Source: Bacteroidia bacterium (lineage in GTDB: Bacteria > Bacteroidota > Bacteroidia > Flavobacteriales > Flavobacteriaceae). From it: a stretch of 64,000 bases of DNA. The stretch's first letter is position 1. The number at the start of each line of letters is the position of its first letter. This document shows, piece after piece, positions 17,276-26,692 of this stretch. The notes below the pieces were generated by a model, which worked only from the letters and a program-made list of their open reading frames with translations, ran no database searches and was not told the origin of the DNA. Both the position numbers and the translations under genes were made by a program. The stretch spans positions 62,001-126,000 of the forward strand of contig JAUICK010000006.1 of assembly GCA_030427865.1 (NCBI GenBank), written 5' to 3'.

Positions 17276-19135
17276 ATGAAAAAAATACTATTTGCTATAA
17301 TTACCATTGTTTTTTTGGGTAGTTGTGTTAGTTCTAAAATTTCTAAAAAAGGCAATACAATCAACGTTACCATAGATTTAAACAATGTTGTAGATGACAA
17401 AGTAAAAGTAGAAGTAAATCCAAGTAAATTAAATCAAAGAACCATTGTATACCAGATTCCTGCAATAGTGCCTGGCACCTATGCTATTAGTGACTATGGG
17501 CAATTTATTTCTAACATTAAAGCCTTTGACTATGAAGGCAAAGAACTTAAAGTAAGCAAATTAGACCCTAATTCTTGGCAAATTGACAATGCCAAAGAAT
17601 TAGATAAAATTTCTTATTGGGTAGATGACACTTTTGATTCTGAAAAAAAACATGGTATTTATGTAATGTCTGGAACCAATATAGAAGCTGGTAAAAATTT
17701 CTTTCTAAATTTACCCGGTTTTGTTGGTTATTTTAAAAACATGAAAGAATCTCCATATAATTTAACTATTAATCATCCTGCTAATTTATATGAAACTACT
17801 TCTTTAACTAACAAAAACTCTACAAAAGAAGACAATACTAAAGATATTTTTACTGCGTCTAGATATGATGAGATCTCAGACAATCCTATTATGTATGCAC
17901 CTCTTAATACTGTAAATTTTCAAATTAATGGTGTTAATGTTTCTTTAGCTGTTTATTCTCCAAACAACAAACATGCTGCTAAAGATATGGAAGAAGATTT
18001 AAAGAAAATGGTAGAAGCGCAAACTAATTTCTTAAAAGGATTTTCGACCACAGACGAGTACAATATTTTGGTCTATTTATTTGACCCAAAAGTGTATAAA
18101 TGGAGAAGTTTTGGGGCATTAGAACACTTATCTTCAACTACAGTAGTGTATCCAGAAACTTACAGCAAAAAGCAACTGGCTAATGGTATGATAAATGGAA
18201 CGGTTTCTCACGAGTTTTTTCATATTGTAACACCTTTATCTGTGCATTCAGAAGAAATTCATTCTTTCGATTTTAATACACCAAATATGTCTAAGCATTT
18301 ATGGATGTATGAAGGAATTACAGAATATTTTGCAAACTTGTTTCAAGTTAATCAAGGATTAATCTCTGAGCAAGATTTTATTGACAGAATGAAAGGCAAA
18401 ATTGCAAGGTCTTTGCGTTATAATGATACCATGTCTTTTACTAAAATGAGTAAAAATATTTTAGAAGATAAATACGCCAAAAACTACGGGAATGTATATC
18501 AAAAAGGAGCTTTAATTGGAATGTCTTTAGACATTTTGTTAAGAGAAGAAAGCAAAGGAGCATATGGGGTTAGAAATTTAATGAAAGATTTATCTAACAA
18601 ATACGGGCAACACAAACCCTTTAAAGATGATGAAATTTTAGCAGAAATAGTAAGCATGACTTACCCTTCTGTGGGCACTTTTTTCGAAAATCACTTAACA
18701 GGTAACAAAGCCATTAATTATGATGAATACTTTGCTAAAGTTGGTGTTGTTAAGAAAAAAGAAAGTATTGATGCTGGTTATTTCTTTGATAACAATAGAC
18801 AAATGTTTATTTCTGCAAATAGCAAAAGGCAAATTTATTTTACGAACAGAAAAAATACCGCTTTAGAAACTTTAGGCGTAAAAGCTAACGATATTTTAAC
18901 AGCTGTTAATGGAGAAGCTATTACATTACAAAATATCAGAACTTTTATAGGACAATCTATACAATGGAAAGAAGGTGATAAAATTACTTTTGAAGTTTTA
19001 AGAAATGGAGAAAAACTAAAATTAGAAGGTAATTTTACAAAAGGTACTACAGAAATAGAGAAACTTGTTATAGAAGATTTGCCAGATACAAACCCTAAGA
19101 AAAAACTAAGAAATGCTTGGTTAAAAGGCTTATAA
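17276..19135 (+). CDS. M61 family metallopeptidase, lipoprotein
   Basis: A 619-residue exported zinc peptidase of the glycyl-aminopeptidase (M61) family. The lipobox has Cys17 (FLGSC). The N-terminal beta domain precedes the catalytic site HEFFH (about 312-316), with the third ligand Glu in MYEGITEYFANLF about 30 residues later. A PDZ-like domain follows near residues 525-590 (LGVKANDILTAVNGEAITLQ). The anchor implies activity at the periplasmic face of a membrane. It has its own promoter and ends at a strong bidirectional terminator. Confidence 0.92.
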   Translation: MKKILFAIITIVFLGSCVSSKISKKGNTINVTIDLNNVVDDKVKVEVNPSKLNQRTIVYQIPAIVPGTYAISDYGQFISNIKAFDYEGKELKVSKLDPNSWQIDNAKELDKISYWVDDTFDSEKKHGIYVMSGTNIEAGKNFFLNLPGFVGYFKNMKESPYNLTINHPANLYETTSLTNKNSTKEDNTKDIFTASRYDEISDNPIMYAPLNTVNFQINGVNVSLAVYSPNNKHAAKDMEEDLKKMVEAQTNFLKGFSTTDEYNILVYLFDPKVYKWRSFGALEHLSSTTVVYPETYSKKQLANGMINGTVSHEFFHIVTPLSVHSEEIHSFDFNTPNMSKHLWMYEGITEYFANLFQVNQGLISEQDFIDRMKGKIARSLRYNDTMSFTKMSKNILEDKYAKNYGNVYQKGALIGMSLDILLREESKGAYGVRNLMKDLSNKYGQHKPFKDDEILAEIVSMTYPSVGTFFENHLTGNKAINYDEYFAKVGVVKKKESIDAGYFFDNNRQMFISANSKRQIYFTNRKNTALETLGVKANDILTAVNGEAITLQNIRTFIGQSIQWKEGDKITFEVLRNGEKLKLEGNFTKGTTEIEKLVIEDLPDTNPKKKLRNAWLKGL

Positions 19136-19138
19136 AAT

Positions 19139-19170
19139 AAAAGAAGGTTCTCATAAGAGAACCTTCTTTT
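19139..19170. terminator. Bidirectional terminator between convergent genes
   Basis: A perfect 14-base stem (19139-19152 with 19157-19170, loop ATAA), A-rich on the left and T-rich on the right, between the M61 and DJ-1-like genes. It touches the stop codon of the minus-strand gene. Confidence 0.85.
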
Positions 19171-19900
19171 ATTTTATAACCAAATGTGGAACCTTATCTA
19201 AATTCCAATCAATTACCAAACCTTTAGCTAAAGATTGTGCTATTTCTTTACCATATAAAAACTCACACAAATATAAAGCTGCTTCAAAAGATTTTGCTCC
19301 ACCAGCAGAAGTAATGTATTTTCCATCGTGAACAAATAAAACCTCTTTTCTAATATCTAAATCTGGAAACATTGTTCTCATTTTATCAACATCGGAAGGA
19401 AAAGTTGTAGAAACTTTGTTATTTAACAAACCCGCTTTTGCCAACACAAATGCACCATCACAATGTGAAGTTATAAACGTCGCTTCTTTATCCATTTTAT
19501 TAACAAAATCAATCATTACTTTATCTTCTAAGTCAGAATCTAAATGATGCTCAGCAGAAGGCACTACCAAGATATCAATCTTTGGCAAACTATCTTTTAC
19601 ATAATTAAAATCGGGTAAGATTTTTATGCCTTCAAAAGTGGTAATTGCCTTATCTGTTTTTGCTACTATAAAGACGTTCATCGCTTTAATATTTTTCCTA
19701 AAAACGGTATGCTGAAAAATATCAAAAGGAGCTGTTAATTCTGTGTTATAAGTTCCTTCCATTATTAAAAAAGCAACATTATATCTGTCTTTTTCTAATT
19801 TCGGAAAAATCTTTTCCAATTTATTTTCTACAACCTTATTTTCTGTTTTAGATTGGCAACTTAAGACTACTACCAATAAAACCCAAACTATTTTTTTCAT
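19169..19900 (-). CDS. DJ-1/PfpI family lipoprotein
   Basis: A class I glutamine-amidotransferase-like fold carried on a lipoprotein (Cys15 in VVLSC). The fold starts with YNVAFLIMEGTYNTELTAPF. The nucleophile elbow is ITSHCDGAFVLAKAGLL, with Cys147. TSAGGAKSFEAALYL is the closing helix of the AraC-associated amidohydrolase-like DJ-1 group. Family members include glyoxalases, chaperones and isonitrile hydratases, and the substrate here is not known. Surface or periplasmic location is unusual for the family. It is a single gene. Confidence 0.86.
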   Translation of the reverse strand: MKKIVWVLLVVVLSCQSKTENKVVENKLEKIFPKLEKDRYNVAFLIMEGTYNTELTAPFDIFQHTVFRKNIKAMNVFIVAKTDKAITTFEGIKILPDFNYVKDSLPKIDILVVPSAEHHLDSDLEDKVMIDFVNKMDKEATFITSHCDGAFVLAKAGLLNNKVSTTFPSDVDKMRTMFPDLDIRKEVLFVHDGKYITSAGGAKSFEAALYLCEFLYGKEIAQSLAKGLVIDWNLDKVPHLVIK

Positions 19901-20009
19901 AAAAAAACTATTAAATAATGATAAAAGTATTTAAAATCATTTTAACAATTCATTTTTTAATAACTCTTTTTTGTTTTGTAGTTTTAGCACATACTAAACC
20001 AAACTAATT

Positions 20010-21947
20010 ATGAAACATTATCTGTCTTTATTACTAATTGGCTTTCTTATATTTTCATCTTGTCGTAAAAACACGCAAGAAGAAACTACAGAAAAAAAAG
20101 AAAATTATGTAGAAGAAAACTACACTAAGCAAGAAGTTGATATTGTAATGCGTGATGGAATAAAATTGCACACCACTATCTATTCTCCAAAAGATACAAG
20201 TAAAAAATATCCTATTTTAATGCAAAGAACACCTTATAGTTCAAGGCCTTATGGAGAAGGAAAAATGAAAACTAAAATAGGCCCTAATGTACATTTAATG
20301 AAAGACAAATACATTGTGGTCTATCAAGATGTTCGTGGACGTTGGATGAGTGAGGGAGTTTACGATAACATGCGTGCTTACAACCCTAATAAAAAAGAAA
20401 ATGAAGCCGATGAAGTTTCAGACACGTACGACACCATAGATTGGTTGGTAAAAAATGTAGACAATAACAACGGTAAAGTAGGAACTTGGGGAATTTCTTA
20501 TCCTGGGCATTATGCTACAGTATCAACTATAGATGCGCATCCTGCCTTAAAAGCAGCTTCTCCACAAGCCTGTATTGGTGATTTTTTCTTTGATGATTTT
20601 CATCATAATGGTGCATTTTTATTAAGTTATTTTAGAGCAATTTCTTTGTTTGGCACTTATAAAGACACGCCAACAGATTCTGCTTGGTACTCTTTTCCTA
20701 AAATGAATACGCAAGATCAATATCAATTTTTCTTAGACAAAGGTCCTTTATCGAACTTAAATGAATATTTTCAGTACGATAAATTAGATGTAAAAACCAA
20801 TGAAAACAAAGATAGAATAGATGATTTTTTCTGGAAAGAAATAGTAGAACATCCTAATTATGATGAAGTTTGGAAAAGCAAAGGAATTATACAACATTTA
20901 GATAAAGTGCCAAGTTCTGTAGCTACTATGATTGTTGGGGGTTGGTTTGATGCTGAAGATTTATACGGTCCATTAGAAACTTACAAAGGCATAGAAAAAC
21001 ACGGCAAAGACAATTACAACACCTTAGTTTTTGGCCCTTGGGATCATGGGCGTTGGGCAAGTTCTGGGGTTAGAAATTCGGTTGGGAATTATTATTTTGG
21101 CGATTCTATTTCATTAAAATTTCAAAAAGAAGTGGAAACAAAATTTTTTCATCACTTCTTAAAAGGAAATGGCCATAAAAATTCTGGTTTACCTGAAGCT
21201 TATGTTTATGATTCTGGAAGAAAAGAATGGAAATCTTATGATTCTTGGCCACCAAAAAATATCGAAAAAAAAATAGGTTTTTTAAGAGAAAATCAAAAAT
21301 TACAAATTGTAAATAAAAATACAGAATTCAAACATAAAATAGAGCCAATAAAATTTATAAGCGATATAAAACGTCCTGTACCCTATTCTGAAGATATTAA
21401 AACTGTTTTTACGCCACGTAAATATATGACAGACGACCAGCGTTTTGCAGCAAGAAGACCAGATGTTTTGGTATTTGAAACAGATATTTTAACCGAAGAC
21501 TTTACTTTGGCTGGAGATATTATGGCAAAACTAAAAGTGGCTACTACAGGAACAGCAGCAGACTGGATTGTAAAAGTAATAGATGTACATCCTGCAGATG
21601 CTGAAGAAAATAACGATAAATTACAAGGTCATTTAAAAATGAGCAATTATCATTTAATGGTAAGAAGCGAAGTAATGCGTGGGCGTTTTAGAAATAGTTT
21701 TGAGAAACCAGAACCTTTTACACCTAACAAGAAAACGGATGTTAGTATAAAGTTACAAGATGTCTTTCATACGTTCAAGAAAGGTCATAAGCTACAAATT
21801 CAAGTACAAAGTACTTGGTTTCCTTTAATAGATTTGAACCCTCAAACTTATGTAGACAATATTTATAAAGCTAAAAAAGAGGATTTCAAAACGCAAACAC
21901 ATACTGTTTTTACCGATTCAAGTATTGCATTTTCTGTTTTAAAATAA
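20010..21947 (+). CDS. CocE/NonD family hydrolase, lipoprotein
   Basis: A 645-residue serine hydrolase of the X-Pro dipeptidyl-peptidase (S15)/CocE family, exported by a lipoprotein signal (Cys18 in IFSSC). The catalytic Ser163 is in GTWGISYPGHYA. The Asp is in VGGWFDAEDLYGP and the His in FGPWDHGRWASSG. A C-terminal jelly-roll (PepX_C type, from about residue 480) follows. Family members cleave peptides, cocaine or ester bonds of antibiotics; the specificity here is unknown. Its stop overlaps the ruined start of the DUF4174 pseudogene, so the two were once an operon. Confidence 0.92.
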   Translation: MKHYLSLLLIGFLIFSSCRKNTQEETTEKKENYVEENYTKQEVDIVMRDGIKLHTTIYSPKDTSKKYPILMQRTPYSSRPYGEGKMKTKIGPNVHLMKDKYIVVYQDVRGRWMSEGVYDNMRAYNPNKKENEADEVSDTYDTIDWLVKNVDNNNGKVGTWGISYPGHYATVSTIDAHPALKAASPQACIGDFFFDDFHHNGAFLLSYFRAISLFGTYKDTPTDSAWYSFPKMNTQDQYQFFLDKGPLSNLNEYFQYDKLDVKTNENKDRIDDFFWKEIVEHPNYDEVWKSKGIIQHLDKVPSSVATMIVGGWFDAEDLYGPLETYKGIEKHGKDNYNTLVFGPWDHGRWASSGVRNSVGNYYFGDSISLKFQKEVETKFFHHFLKGNGHKNSGLPEAYVYDSGRKEWKSYDSWPPKNIEKKIGFLRENQKLQIVNKNTEFKHKIEPIKFISDIKRPVPYSEDIKTVFTPRKYMTDDQRFAARRPDVLVFETDILTEDFTLAGDIMAKLKVATTGTAADWIVKVIDVHPADAEENNDKLQGHLKMSNYHLMVRSEVMRGRFRNSFEKPEPFTPNKKTDVSIKLQDVFHTFKKGHKLQIQVQSTWFPLIDLNPQTYVDNIYKAKKEDFKTQTHTVFTDSSIAFSVLK

Positions 21948-22363
21948 AAACTATAAAAGGGGTTTTCTTAGTCTTTTTTCTATCTGTTTACTGTTTAAGT
22001 GGTCAAAATCTAAAACAACATCAATAGAAAAATAGACTTTGGGTAATTTATGTTAATGATTTCCATTCTCATCAATTACAGAAACAACTTCACATTTTAG
22101 CAAAAGACAAAAAAGAATTACAAGAGAAAAAATTAGTTATTTATCAGTTTGTAAATGATAAATTTACTACTGATTATAATACAGTTTGGTTTTCTTCAAA
22201 AAAACAATTCGAAACATTTCACAAAAAATCTAATAATTTTGAGGTTTTATTCATTGGATTAGAAGGTGAGGCAAAATATAGACAAACAAAATTAGTATCT
22301 TTAGAAAAAATATTTACCTAGATTGATGGCATGCCAATGCAAAAAAGAGAACTCAAAAATTAA
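21944..22363 (+). pseudogene. Broken DUF4174 gene: start lost and two in-frame stops
   Basis: One reading frame of 139 codons reads as a DUF4174 protein: a signal-like start (KTIKGVFLVFFLSVYCLSGQ), a middle with VIYVNDFHSHQLQKQL and ELQEKKLVIYQFVND, and the end FEVLFIGLEGEAKY, then IDGMPMQKRELKN. The expected ATG is ATA (21944-21946), a codon at 22025-22027 that should be Trp is TAG, and 22319-22321 is TAG before IDGMPM. There are no frameshifts. The frame overlaps the stop of the CocE gene as an intact operon partner would. The lesions are point changes, so decay looks recent. Confidence 0.8.
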
Positions 22364-22367
22364 CTGA

Positions 22368-23222
22368 ATGAACTGTAAAAACTGCCAAGATACTTTAGAA
22401 GAAAATGCTCATTTTTGCGACAATTGCGGAGCTAAAGTAGTTTTATATAGAATTACTTTTAAGCAGCTTCTTTTAGATTTTTTTATTAACACATTTGGGG
22501 TAGATAGTCGCTTTTTTCTTACGCTTAAAAAAATGATAACTCACCCTGATGATGTGATTAATGAATATCTAACTGGTGTAAGAAGACGTTATGTAAATCC
22601 GTTTGCTTTTTTAGCGGTTGGTGCAGGTTTATCTCTTTTAATTTTCAATTATTTTGCAGATGATTTTATAAGAATACAATCTACCACCAACACAAATCAA
22701 ATAAAAGAAATTAAAAAAACTGCCGAAAAAGAGATTGTTATTACACCAGAAATGTCTGAAAAAGAAATTCAAAAGCTTTATTCTAAAAAGAAAGTTGCTC
22801 AAATGCAATTGAAATTTATGGATAAATGGATGCAATTTATGCTGCGTTACTTTAACCTACTAACTTTTGTTTTTCTTTTTATTTATGCTATTCTTAGTAA
22901 ATGGACGTATTGGAAACCTCATAATTTTGGCGAACATATTGTTATCAATGCTTATGTTTATGGTTTTGCAACCTACTTTACAATTATATCTTTTATAGTT
23001 GCAATGCTAGTTCATCCAGATATTTATACCTTTAGTTTATTAATATATATTATCTATTACTTATATGTTTTTGGTAAACTATACAACTATGGTATTTTAA
23101 AATCTATTTTTAAATTACTACGATTTTTAATCGGTTTTGCTATACTTTTTATTATTTTAACAATTAGTGCAGGAGTTATTGGCTATTTACTTGGCAGATT
23201 AGGTATTGTTAGTATGAAATAA
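22368..23222 (+). CDS. DUF3667 family membrane protein with zinc ribbon
   Basis: A 284-residue membrane protein. A zinc ribbon at the N-terminus has C3, C6, C17 and C20 (CKNC, then CDNC). The DUF3667 signature DDVINEYLTGVRRRYVNPFA follows (about residues 61-80). About five hydrophobic helices make up the rest, with a lysine-rich loop around residues 100-130. The function of the family is unknown. The last 24 bases overlap the 3' end of the convergent MFS gene. Confidence 0.9.
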   Translation: MNCKNCQDTLEENAHFCDNCGAKVVLYRITFKQLLLDFFINTFGVDSRFFLTLKKMITHPDDVINEYLTGVRRRYVNPFAFLAVGAGLSLLIFNYFADDFIRIQSTTNTNQIKEIKKTAEKEIVITPEMSEKEIQKLYSKKKVAQMQLKFMDKWMQFMLRYFNLLTFVFLFIYAILSKWTYWKPHNFGEHIVINAYVYGFATYFTIISFIVAMLVHPDIYTFSLLIYIIYYLYVFGKLYNYGILKSIFKLLRFLIGFAILFIILTISAGVIGYLLGRLGIVSMK

Positions 23223-24425
23223 TTGACTTTCTTTTTTTAAAACCCTTAATAGATATAGTAAAATTAAAACCCCTAAAAGAGCAAAAAGAGTAATTGCATT
23301 CCAAGTAAATTCATAACCAAATTCATTTACCATTTGCATACCCACATTATGACTAAAGATGTGCGATAAAGAAAATGAAATGCTGTACAATGCCATATAT
23401 TCTCCTTGATTTCCTTTTTTAGCTCTTTCTACTGCAAAAGCATTCGAAAACGGAAAAGCAATCATTTCTCCTACCGTCATCAATAACATTCCTATAATTA
23501 GAACACCTATCCAACCTGTAAGGTTTAAAACGATAAAGCTTAGTGCTGTTAAAAACAACCCCAAGGTAATCAGTTTTACTTTCGATTTTTTAGTGTCTTC
23601 TAACCATTTTATTAAGGGCATTTCAAATAGGAAAATAAAGAATCCGTTGAATCCCATTAGCAATCCAATTTCAAATTCCGATAAAAATCGATTGTCTTTA
23701 TAATACAATGGCATGGTAGAAAAATACTGCAAGAACACAAACCCGAAGATAAACATGGCTATAAAAAATATCCAAAAAGCTTTGTCTTCGTAAGCAGAAA
23801 CAGGGTTTTTGGCTTTTACTTCGTCTAAAACTGTTACTTTCTTCGGATTTAAAACAATTAACAATAAGAAAGCAGCTAAAACACAGGTAATTCCATCTGT
23901 CCAAAACAAACCTTGATAGCCAATTCCTGTAATTATTAATCCTCCAATTGCAGGACCAGCAGAGAACCCTAAATTAATTGCCCAACGGATTAAGGTTACA
24001 GAACGAGTTTTATTTTCTAATTTACTGTAAGCGCTTAAAGCCACAAACATAGCAGGTCTAAAAGCATCTGCTACCAACATAACTAAGAAAATTCCGGCAC
24101 AAAATCCATGAAAAGTAGTAACATATTGTAACATTACAAACAAAATACCTGTAAGCAATAAACTAACAAACATTACTTTATAATAACCTATTTTGTCTGT
24201 TAGCTTACCTCCTATCCAAGTTCCTACAACAGAACCCAATCCAAAGAAAGACATAATCCAACCAACATCTGGAATAGAAAAATTAAGGTTCTTATTTAAA
24301 TATAATGATAAAAAAGGAATCACCATGGTTCCAGATCTATTGATAAAAGTGATTAAAGATAACCACCAAACTTCTTTAGAGAGTCCTTTAAAAGTATTAA
24401 AGTAGTTTTTAAAAAGTGTTTTCAT
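23199..24425 (-). CDS. Major facilitator superfamily transporter
   Basis: A 408-residue inner-membrane carrier with 12 hydrophobic segments. The loop 2-3 motif of the superfamily is GTWIGGKLTDKIGYYKVMF, and its weaker second-half counterpart is EMPLIKWLEDTKKSKVKLIT. The drug/proton antiporter group (MFS_1, DHA1-like) is the closest match; the substrate is unknown. The first codon is 27 bases downstream of a strong hairpin with a T run, so an attenuated leader is possible (see findings). Confidence 0.88.
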   Translation of the reverse strand: MKTLFKNYFNTFKGLSKEVWWLSLITFINRSGTMVIPFLSLYLNKNLNFSIPDVGWIMSFFGLGSVVGTWIGGKLTDKIGYYKVMFVSLLLTGILFVMLQYVTTFHGFCAGIFLVMLVADAFRPAMFVALSAYSKLENKTRSVTLIRWAINLGFSAGPAIGGLIITGIGYQGLFWTDGITCVLAAFLLLIVLNPKKVTVLDEVKAKNPVSAYEDKAFWIFFIAMFIFGFVFLQYFSTMPLYYKDNRFLSEFEIGLLMGFNGFFIFLFEMPLIKWLEDTKKSKVKLITLGLFLTALSFIVLNLTGWIGVLIIGMLLMTVGEMIAFPFSNAFAVERAKKGNQGEYMALYSISFSLSHIFSHNVGMQMVNEFGYEFTWNAITLFALLGVLILLYLLRVLKKESQLFHTNNT

Positions 24426-24452
24426 TTTAGGTTGAGTTGATATTTGTATAAT

Positions 24453-24484
24453 AAAAAAGTCCGACTAAATAGTCGGACTTTTTT
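24453..24484. terminator. Strong terminator-type hairpin between divergent genes
   Basis: A perfect 14-base stem (24453-24466 with 24471-24484, loop AAAT) with A on one side and T on the other. It lies between the divergently transcribed MFS and lipoprotein genes, where no gene ends. Confidence 0.8.
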
Positions 24485-24662
24485 AATTGTTTGATTTTAT
24501 ATTGATATCATCAAAACATATAAATATACCGACTTTGGTGGTTTTTAATCCACGATAACTGGGTAATACATGTAGTGATTTTCCTCATTGTTGTTTTAAT
24601 TACTGCTCAAAACTACATAAAATTATTTGAATATTGTATTTTTGATTACCTAAAATATACAG

Positions 24663-24968
24663 ATGGCACTTTTTAAAAAAAATTACTCCCTTTATGTTTT
24701 ATTATTGTTTTTTGCGCTTAGCTTAACAAATTGTGCTGCCAAAAAAAAGATAGTAATTCAACAAAAAACAACTGAAAAAACAGATAAAATATCTGACAAA
24801 AACATTTTATATCTTATAGATGGCAAAGAAATTTCATCTAAAGATATTCATAAAATAAACACAAATAACATACATTCTATTACAGTAATTAAGGGCAAAA
24901 AAGACATTAAAAAATATACTGATAAATATTATGATGGAGTTGTAATTATAACAATGAAAAAATTATGA
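24663..24968 (+). CDS. Small lipoprotein with TonB-plug-like C-terminus
   Basis: A 101-residue protein with a lipoprotein-type signal (Cys24 in SLTNC). The C-terminal 50 residues (LYLIDGKEIS, then NNIHSITVIKGKKDIKKYTD, then GVVIITMKK) resemble the plug-like segment of TonB-dependent receptors and the M56/BlaR1-associated repeats in Bacteroidetes. No barrel is present, so it is not a receptor. The stop overlaps the next start (24965), so it is coupled to the DUF4252 gene. Confidence 0.75.
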   Translation: MALFKKNYSLYVLLLFFALSLTNCAAKKKIVIQQKTTEKTDKISDKNILYLIDGKEISSKDIHKINTNNIHSITVIKGKKDIKKYTDKYYDGVVIITMKKL

Positions 24969-25489
24969 AAAAACTAATTTTATTCTGCTCTTTTATTGTA
25001 CTTTTTTCTTGTGGTAATACAAAAACATTTCAAAGTTTTTTTAACAATCATAAAAAAGATTTGGGAGTAACTGCTTTTCAAGTACCTAATTTTATGAGAA
25101 CCATATTAACTAACATTTCGCCAGAAATTAATAGCTTATTTGGTAATGTAAAAGATTTTAAATTTATAACATTTAAAGACATTTCTAAAGAAAAACAACT
25201 CACCCTTATTCAAGAAATAGATTTGGTTACGGCTCATAATTTTACCGATATTTTAAGAACAAATAGTGTAGAGAAAACTAAAATTATTTCTGTAAAAGAA
25301 GATGGAAATACAGTTACACAAGCCATTATTTTTAATACCACTTTAGCTAAAAGTTCTGTTTTTTATTTAAAAGGCAGGTTTAATCCAAATCAATTAAAAA
25401 AACTATCAGAAACCAATCAATTTGAAAATTTATCAGATAAATTAATTCAGAACTATCAAATATCGCCAAAAACGCCTAATTTTAATTAA
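24965..25489 (+). CDS. DUF4252 family lipoprotein
   Basis: A 174-residue envelope lipoprotein (Cys16 in VLFSC). The body, from FQVPNFMRTILTNISPEINS through VKDFKFITFKDISKEKQLTL and VKEDGNTVTQAIIFNTT to the strand SSVFYLKGRFNPNQL, follows the DUF4252 pattern. The function is unknown. It overlaps the preceding lipoprotein gene by 4 bases and is followed 12 bases later by the DUF1684 gene, forming a three-gene operon of exported proteins. Confidence 0.85.
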   Translation: MKKLILFCSFIVLFSCGNTKTFQSFFNNHKKDLGVTAFQVPNFMRTILTNISPEINSLFGNVKDFKFITFKDISKEKQLTLIQEIDLVTAHNFTDILRTNSVEKTKIISVKEDGNTVTQAIIFNTTLAKSSVFYLKGRFNPNQLKKLSETNQFENLSDKLIQNYQISPKTPNFN

Positions 25490-25501
25490 AAAAATTACAC
25501 A

Positions 25502-26116
25502 ATGAAAAAAATACTTTTAACCTTAACTTTATTGATGATATTTGCTTGCAACTCGCAAGACAAAAGACCTTTACCTGGCAAAACTAAATATCAACAAAAA
25601 TTAAACGCTAGTTATAAAGACGCTTCGAAATCGCCTTTAAAAAAGAAAGATTTAAAGAACTTTAAAGGTTTAGATTTTTTTCCTGTAGATTCTTCTTATG
25701 TCGTAAAAGCTAAATTTACAAAGACAGAAAACGCACCTACTTTTAAAATGGCAACAACTACAAATAGAAAACCTCTGTACAAAGAATACGGAAAGTTAAA
25801 TTTTATAATACAAGGTAAAGAATGTGAATTAACAATCTACCAAAGTCAAGACGATTTACGTGATGAAAAATATAAAAATTATTTATTTTTACCTTTTACT
25901 GATACTACTTCTGGTGAAGAATCTTATGGTGGTGGACGCTATATGGATGTAATGATAACTGATATTACTGAAGACAATACAGTAACTTTAAACTTTAACA
26001 ACACTTACAACCCTTATTGTGCTTATAACGATAAATATTCTTGCCCATTAACCCCAAGAAAAAACCATTTAGAAGTAGCTATAAAAGCAGGTGTAAAAAC
26101 GTTTAAAAAACACTAA
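25502..26116 (+). CDS. DUF1684 family lipoprotein
   Basis: A 204-residue exported protein with a lipoprotein signal (Cys16 in MIFAC). The DUF1684 hallmarks are FPVDSSYVVKAKF, PLYKEYGKLNFIIQGKECEL, LFLPFTDTTSGEESYGGGRY and the cysteine segment LNFNNTYNPYCAYNDKYSCP. The family's function is unknown. It is the last gene of the lipoprotein operon; its stop directly abuts the stop of the convergent membrane-protein gene with no spacer. Confidence 0.9.
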   Translation: MKKILLTLTLLMIFACNSQDKRPLPGKTKYQQKLNASYKDASKSPLKKKDLKNFKGLDFFPVDSSYVVKAKFTKTENAPTFKMATTTNRKPLYKEYGKLNFIIQGKECELTIYQSQDDLRDEKYKNYLFLPFTDTTSGEESYGGGRYMDVMITDITEDNTVTLNFNNTYNPYCAYNDKYSCPLTPRKNHLEVAIKAGVKTFKKH

Positions 26117-26365
26117 CTATTTCATATTTTTATTGGTCATATACAAACCGTAAATTGCACTAAATACAATTTTAAACCCAAAAAAGTTTTTCCATTTTCC
26201 ATCTGAGAAATTGTTTTTATTTAGAGTTTCAAAATCTCCAGAAAAAATTTCTGAAGAGCTATTTATTAATAACGAAATAACGGTTACAATTACAAAAAAT
26301 GGAAAGGCAACTTTTGCAAAGTTGGTCCAAAATATAGGCTGTTTTATTTTTTCTAAAAAAGACAT
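26117..26365 (-). CDS. Small membrane protein, function unknown
   Basis: An 82-residue protein with one clear transmembrane helix (FPFFVIVTVISLLIN) and a second weaker one (FGFKIVFSAIYGLYM). No named domain is recognised. It starts directly after the stop of the MazG-like gene, with no spacer, so the two genes form an operon; this pairing is what supports it as a gene. Confidence 0.7.
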   Translation of the reverse strand: MSFLEKIKQPIFWTNFAKVAFPFFVIVTVISLLINSSSEIFSGDFETLNKNNFSDGKWKNFFGFKIVFSAIYGLYMTNKNMK

Positions 26366-26692
26366 TTATTTTAGTTTTTTGTTGTTATGATGACGAACGT
26401 GATCGCGTTTGGTTTTAATATCTAATTTCTTTTCGAAAGCTTCTTCTAAATTTACACCTGTTTGATTTGCCAAACATAACACTACAAAAAGCACATCAGC
26501 TAACTCTTCTCCTAAATCTTTATTTTTATCCGATTCTTTTTCACTTTGCTCGCCATAACGTCTTGCAATAATACGTGCAACTTCACCCACTTCTTCTGTT
26601 AATTGTGCCATATTTGTAAGCTCATTAAAATAACGAACTCCATGATTTTTAATCCATTCGTCTACTTGTTGTTGCGCGTTTTGTATGTTCAT
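26366..26692 (-). CDS. MazG-like nucleotide pyrophosphohydrolase
   Basis: A 108-residue enzyme of the all-alpha NTP pyrophosphohydrolase (MazG/dUTPase) superfamily. The metal-binding residues are in LTEEVGEVARIIARRY (ExxE) and DLGEELADVLFVVLCLA (ExxD). It probably hydrolyses a non-canonical or excess (d)NTP to the monophosphate and pyrophosphate as a house-cleaning enzyme; the precise substrate is unknown. It is co-transcribed with the small membrane protein gene downstream. Confidence 0.9.
   Translation of the reverse strand: MNIQNAQQQVDEWIKNHGVRYFNELTNMAQLTEEVGEVARIIARRYGEQSEKESDKNKDLGEELADVLFVVLCLANQTGVNLEEAFEKKLDIKTKRDHVRHHNNKKLK

Noticed and set aside
21944-22363. Read-through of TAG as an amino acid in the DUF4174 frame
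   Set aside because: The start codon is also lost and no other gene in the window needs TAG decoding, so a pseudogene is the simpler explanation.
24502-24514. TTGATATCATCAA, resembling an FNR box
   Set aside because: The half sites are separated by three bases instead of four, and neither flanking gene has an obvious link to oxygen.
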